This document shows, one piece after another, positions 26,474 through 30,243 of a DNA stretch of 30,243 bases. The notes beneath the pieces were generated by a model. That model ran no database searches, had not been told where the DNA came from, and was given only the letters and a program-made list of their open reading frames with translations. This DNA is from an uncultured Collinsella sp. (GTDB lineage: Bacteria; Actinomycetota; Coriobacteriia; Coriobacteriales; Coriobacteriaceae), in NCBI GenBank assembly GCA_900541125.1, contig UQIK01000027.1:1-30243 (forward strand). The letters run 5' to 3'. Each line of letters begins with the position of its first letter. Positions within the stretch are counted from its first letter, which is position 1. The position numbers and the translations under genes were made by a program.

Positions 26474-28144
26474 ATGTCTCAAGAAACCATCCGCGCGGCC
26501 GAGCGTGCCGCGGGACAGGTGAAGACCATGTCGACGTATGATCCGGACTCCGACCAGCTGCATGAGGAATGCGGCATTTTTGGTGTGTGGGCGCCCGATC
26601 GCGATGTGGCTCGACTGACGTACTTTGGTCTGCGCGCGCTACAGCATCGCGGCCAGGAATCGGCGGGAATCGCCGTGGGTGATGGCGGCACGGTTATGGT
26701 CCGCAAGGATCTGGGCCTGCTCGACCGCGTGTTCTCCAACGCCGACCTGTCGACGCTCTCCGGCCAGCTGGCCGTGGGTCATGTGCGCTACGGCACTGCC
26801 GGCGCCAAGAGCTGGGAAGCCTCTCAGCCGCACCTCTCTACCATCAATAGCGTCATTATCGCGCTCGCGCACAACGGCACCCTCGTCAACACCGACGAGC
26901 TGCGCCGTCAGCTGATCGAGCTGGGTGTGCCGTTCCTCTCCAATTCGGATTCCGAGGTCGCGACCAAGCTTATCGGCTACTTTACCCAGCGTACGGGCCA
27001 CCTGCGCGAGGGTATTCGCAAGACCATGGAGCTCGTGCGCGGCGGCTACGCCATGACGCTCATCAACGAGCAGGCGCTCTACGCATTCCGCGATCCACAC
27101 GGCATTCGCCCGCTCGTGCTGGGCAAGCTGGTGGACGAGGGTCTGGACCAGGCCGATGCCGCAGCCGTTTCGCAGCTGCCGTCGCAGGACGGCGCCGCGA
27201 CGGTCGACTCCGCCGTCCGTGTCACGCGCGCCGGCGGCTGGGTCGTTGCTTCCGAGACCTGCGCACTCGACATCGTGGGTGCCGAGTACGTCCGTGACGT
27301 CCGTCCCGGCGAGATCTTGCGCATCAGCGCCGAGGGTCTGGTATCCGAGCAGGGCGTGCCTGCAGCCGAAGAGCCCGCCAACTGCATCTTTGAGCAGGTC
27401 TACTTTGCCCGCCCCGACTCCATCATGAATGGCAAGAGCGTCTATGCCTGCCGTTACGACATGGGTCGTCAGCTGGCACACGAGGAGCCCGTCGAGGCCG
27501 ATCTGGTCATCGGCGTGCCCGACTCCGGCCTGCCGCCCGCGGAGGGGTATTCGCACGAGAGCGGTATTCCCTTTGGCGAGGGCCTTATCAAGAACCGCTA
27601 CGTGGGCCGTACGTTTATCGAGCCCACGCAGGAGCTGCGCGCCATGGGCGTGCGTATGAAACTCAACCCGCTGCGCGACAACATCGAGGGCAAGCGCCTG
27701 GTCGTCATCGACGACTCCATCGTGCGCGGCACCACCATGGTGCAGCTCGTCAAGATGCTACGCAACGCCGGCGCCAAGGAGATTCACATCCGCATCAACT
27801 CGCCCGAGGTCATCTGGCCGTGCTTCTACGGTATCGATACCGACGTGCAGTCGCAGCTCATCAGCGCCAACAAGACGGTCGACGAGATTTGCGAGTATAT
27901 CGGCGCCGATTCGCTGGCCTTCCTTTCGGTCGAGGGCCTGCTTAAGGTCATGCCCAAGGGCGGCTACTGCGATGCGTGCTTTACCGGCCGCTACCCCGTG
28001 GCGATTCCCGAGAGCTTTGGCCGCGACAAGTTTATGGAGGGCTTTAAGCCCCGCAACCTGGACAAGCCGCTGCACTTTGACGACGACGCCGTGGTCGAGA
28101 AATACGACGACCGCAGCTGGGAAGAGGAGCACGGCGAGGCCTAA
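26474..28144 (+). CDS. purF: Amidophosphoribosyltransferase
   Basis: 556 residues. The nucleophile Cys33 in EECGIFGVW is preceded by a propeptide that would be cleaved, then the Ntn glutaminase domain (RGQESAGIAV, HVRYGTAG, AHNGTLVN) and a phosphoribosyltransferase domain with VVIDDSIVRGTT. Cysteines in EEPANCIF, WPCFYG and YCDACF match the iron-sulfur ligand pattern of Bacillus-type PurF. It converts PRPP to phosphoribosylamine, the committed purine step. Start ATG 26474 has GAGGGG 5 bases upstream, giving a 32-residue propeptide; ATG 26528 would give a more usual 14 residues but has a weaker site. Confidence 0.97.
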   Translation: MSQETIRAAERAAGQVKTMSTYDPDSDQLHEECGIFGVWAPDRDVARLTYFGLRALQHRGQESAGIAVGDGGTVMVRKDLGLLDRVFSNADLSTLSGQLAVGHVRYGTAGAKSWEASQPHLSTINSVIIALAHNGTLVNTDELRRQLIELGVPFLSNSDSEVATKLIGYFTQRTGHLREGIRKTMELVRGGYAMTLINEQALYAFRDPHGIRPLVLGKLVDEGLDQADAAAVSQLPSQDGAATVDSAVRVTRAGGWVVASETCALDIVGAEYVRDVRPGEILRISAEGLVSEQGVPAAEEPANCIFEQVYFARPDSIMNGKSVYACRYDMGRQLAHEEPVEADLVIGVPDSGLPPAEGYSHESGIPFGEGLIKNRYVGRTFIEPTQELRAMGVRMKLNPLRDNIEGKRLVVIDDSIVRGTTMVQLVKMLRNAGAKEIHIRINSPEVIWPCFYGIDTDVQSQLISANKTVDEICEYIGADSLAFLSVEGLLKVMPKGGYCDACFTGRYPVAIPESFGRDKFMEGFKPRNLDKPLHFDDDAVVEKYDDRSWEEEHGEA

Positions 28145-28173
28145 AACCTGCAATATGGGGACAGGTTTATTTT
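28144..28173 (+). terminator. Weak hairpin after purF
   Basis: AAACCTG (28144-28150) pairs with CAGGTTT (28162-28168), followed by ATTTT. It overlaps the purF stop and may reduce, not abolish, read-through into purM. Confidence 0.45.
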
Positions 28174-28301
28174 GGTAGGTTTTACCTGCTGTTTTGTTGA
28201 TATGACGGCGCATGCTGTTATGGCGCGCGCCGAAATGAACGCAATTATGAGCACCGTTTGGCGCCCGGGCGGTGCCACGGTAGTGGGAGAGGAAGGCTCA
28301 G

Positions 28302-29405
28302 ATGAGCGACAGCAAGCATGTGACGTATGAGGATGCCGGCGTCGATACCGCTGAGGGCGGCCGCGCCGTCGACGCTATTAAGCAGATGGTCAAGGAAACC
28401 AATCGCCCCGAGGTTATCGGCGGCATCGGCGGCTTCGGTGGCCTGTTCTCGGCTGCCGCGCTTAAGGATATGGAAGACCCGATCCTGATCAGCGGTACCG
28501 ACGGCGTGGGCACCAAGCTCGTGCTCGCCCAGATCATGGACCGTCACGAGACGGTGGGCCAGGATCTGGTCGCTATGTGCGTCAACGATATTCTGGCTTC
28601 GGGCGCCGAGCCGCTGTTCTTCCTGGACTACGTTGCCATCGGTCACATCGAGGCCGAGCACATGGCAAAGATCATCAAGGGTGTGGCCGACGGCTGCAAG
28701 CTCGCGGGCTGCGCGCTCGTGGGCGGTGAGATGGCCGAGCACCCGGGCGTCATGGCTCCTGCCGACTACGACCTTGCCGGATTTACCGTGGGCGTCGTCG
28801 ACCGTCCCAAGATGCTCGACCCCGCGAACGTCCGCCCGGGCGATGTGATCCTGGGTCTGCCTTCCACCGGCGTGCACTCCAACGGATACTCACTCGTGCG
28901 CAAGGTCATCGGTGTCGACGGCATCAAGCCGGGCACGCCCGAGGCTGCCGCTAAGGCCGAGGAACTGAGCCGTCCGCTCGAGGAACTCGGCGGCGCATCG
29001 CTGGCAGACGCCCTGCTGGCTCCCACGCGCATCTACGTCAAGCCGATCCTGGAGCTGCTCCGCGGTGGCGCCAGCGTGCACGCCATCGCCCACATCACCG
29101 GCGGCGGTATTACCGAGAACCTCAACCGCGCGCTCGCCGATGACGTCGACGCCGTGGTCACCCGCAACGGCGCCGAGATGGGCTGGGATGTTCCGCCCGT
29201 CATCACCTACGTGTCGCGTCAGGCCGAGCTCGCGCCCAACGAGGCATGCAAGACCTTCAACATGGGCGTCGGCCTGTGCCTGATCGTCGCCCCCGAGGAC
29301 GAGGCCGCGGTTACCGAAGCCCTGGTCGCGCTGGGCGAGAAGCCGTTCCGCGTGGGCGAGTGCGTCGAGGGTTCCGGTAAGGTCGTGTACTCCGATGAGC
29401 GCTAA
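28302..29405 (+). CDS. purM: Phosphoribosylformylglycinamidine cyclo-ligase (AIR synthetase)
   Basis: 367 residues, slightly longer than the usual 340-350. Motifs: YEDAGVDTAEGGRAVDAIK, GGFGGLFS, LISGTDGVGTKL, DLVAMCVNDILASGAEPLFFLDY, GGEMAEHPG, LGLPSTGVHSNGYSLVRKV and HITGGGITENLNR. It closes the imidazole ring using ATP. Start ATG 28302 has GAGAGGAAGG 5 bases upstream. purN overlaps its end by 11 bases. The 157 bases before it hold only a weak hairpin and no clear promoter. Confidence 0.97.
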   Translation: MSDSKHVTYEDAGVDTAEGGRAVDAIKQMVKETNRPEVIGGIGGFGGLFSAAALKDMEDPILISGTDGVGTKLVLAQIMDRHETVGQDLVAMCVNDILASGAEPLFFLDYVAIGHIEAEHMAKIIKGVADGCKLAGCALVGGEMAEHPGVMAPADYDLAGFTVGVVDRPKMLDPANVRPGDVILGLPSTGVHSNGYSLVRKVIGVDGIKPGTPEAAAKAEELSRPLEELGGASLADALLAPTRIYVKPILELLRGGASVHAIAHITGGGITENLNRALADDVDAVVTRNGAEMGWDVPPVITYVSRQAELAPNEACKTFNMGVGLCLIVAPEDEAAVTEALVALGEKPFRVGECVEGSGKVVYSDER

Positions 29406-30096
29406 CGATCAGATGGCTGCTAGTGAGGGCCTGGGCTTTGTGCCCTACACCCGTCCGACCGGCACCGATACGGCCGAGCCGCTCAAGATCGGTGTGCTCA
29501 TCAGCGGTTCGGGTACCAACCTGCAGGCGCTGATCGATCTGATCGCCGCCGGTAAGCTCAACGCCTCGATTGAACTTGTGGTGTCGAGCCGTCCTTCGGC
29601 TAAGGGTTTGCAGCGCGCTGAGCGCGCGGGCATCCAGACGCTGACCCTTTCCAAGGATGTCTATGCCGACCCCATCGCTGCCGACGAGATTATTGCGCAC
29701 GAGCTGCTCGAGCGCGGCTGCGAGTATGTGGTCATGGCCGGCTACATGCGCATGGTGCACACGCCTCTGCTGGCGGCGTTTCCCAACCGCGTGGTCAACT
29801 TGCATCCGGCGCTGCTGCCGAGCTTTACCGGTGCGCATGCGATTGACGATGCCTTTGCGCGCGGCGTCAAGGTAACTGGCGTGACCGTGCATTTTGCCAA
29901 CGAGATCTACGACAACGGTCCCATCATCGCCCAGCGTGCGCTGGCTGTTGAGGAGGGCTGGGATGTCGACACGCTCGAGGAGCACATCCATGCGATTGAG
30001 CACGTGCTGTATCCCGAGGTCGTGCAAATGCTCGCCGACGGCCGCGTTCACGTGCTGGAGAGCGGCAAGGTGGCGATTGACGCGCCTCGCGGCTAG
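29395..30096 (+). CDS. purN: Phosphoribosylglycinamide formyltransferase
   Basis: 233 residues. After an N-terminal extension of about 30 residues comes the PurN domain: IGVLISGSGTNLQALID, MAGYMRMVHTPLL, the catalytic Asn/His region VNLHPALLPSFTGAHAIDDA, and GVTVHFANEIYDNGPIIAQRA with the conserved Asp. It formylates GAR with 10-formyl-tetrahydrofolate, the third purine step. ATG 29395 overlaps purM by 11 bases; ATG 29413 just after the purM stop is an alternative, 227 residues. Translational coupling with purM is likely either way. Confidence 0.95.
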   Translation: MSANDQMAASEGLGFVPYTRPTGTDTAEPLKIGVLISGSGTNLQALIDLIAAGKLNASIELVVSSRPSAKGLQRAERAGIQTLTLSKDVYADPIAADEIIAHELLERGCEYVVMAGYMRMVHTPLLAAFPNRVVNLHPALLPSFTGAHAIDDAFARGVKVTGVTVHFANEIYDNGPIIAQRALAVEEGWDVDTLEEHIHAIEHVLYPEVVQMLADGRVHVLESGKVAIDAPRG

Positions 30097-30128
30097 TGGC
30101 GCACAGTACAATTTAGTTGAGTAGTCAG

Positions 30129-30170
30129 GGTGGTCATTGGCGCCAAGGCGCGCGTGGCCACCTTTTGTTT
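30129..30170 (+). terminator. Terminator after purN
   Basis: GGTGGTCAT (30129-30137) pairs with GTGGCCACC (30154-30162, two G-U pairs), followed by TTTTGTTT. The remaining 70 bases to the window end contain no assignable gene; an ATG at 30232 could start one but only four codons are visible. Confidence 0.82.
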
Positions 30171-30243
30171 TGGGTAGTCATCGGGAACGGTCTTTAACGA
30201 CTGGTCATTCAAGAACGTCGCAGGTGACTAGATGAGAGAGGTG

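Overview
The window looks like a chromosomal segment of a high-GC member of the Coriobacteriia (Actinomycetota), most likely Collinsella or a close relative. The call rests on codon bias towards G/C-ending codons, strong AGGAGG-type ribosome binding sites, the gene content, and several proteins of a Coriobacteriia type. The genus is an inference from recalled protein flavour, not from a search. About 23 protein genes, three tRNA genes (one cut by the window edge) and many hairpins are supported.

Layout. Positions 1-100 hold the 3' part of tRNA-Ile(GAT) and its terminator. Positions 214-1584 hold a bifunctional-nuclease (DUF151) protein and two uncharacterised small proteins. 1702-3540 is typA/bipA. 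3670-5612 (minus strand) encodes a polymer-forming (bactofilin-like) membrane protein and a TRIC/UPF0126 membrane protein. 5748-7011 is an accessory unit: a gene with a DUF559-like nuclease domain between two inverted, 61/63-identical copies of a palindromic repeat. 7085-7314 holds two tRNA-Ser genes (CGA and GGA, minus strand). 7819-11125 is the conserved rpsF-ssb-rpsR-rplI-dnaB cluster, followed by purA. 12624-17484 holds purD, a Nudix hydrolase, an ABC exporter half-transporter and a single-pass membrane protein of unknown function. 17692-22447 is carA-carB, preceded by a PyrR-type RNA hairpin that overlaps the ribosome binding site. 22448-22868 is a gene-free stretch with two large related palindromes. 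22869-24858 holds purE, a class B sortase and a MoaE-like protein. 24949-26178 (minus) is a CmpB-family membrane protein. 26474-30096 is purF-purM-purN.

How the genes fit together. Six purine genes (purA, purD, purE, purF, purM, purN) and both carbamoyl-phosphate synthase subunits are spread over the segment, so nucleotide synthesis is its main theme. The ribosomal protein/SSB/helicase block is a housekeeping cluster. The most unusual parts are the repeat-flanked nuclease-like gene (5748-7011) and the pair of palindromes between carB and purE, whose base differences compensate each other across the stems. Everything else is ordinary core chromosome.
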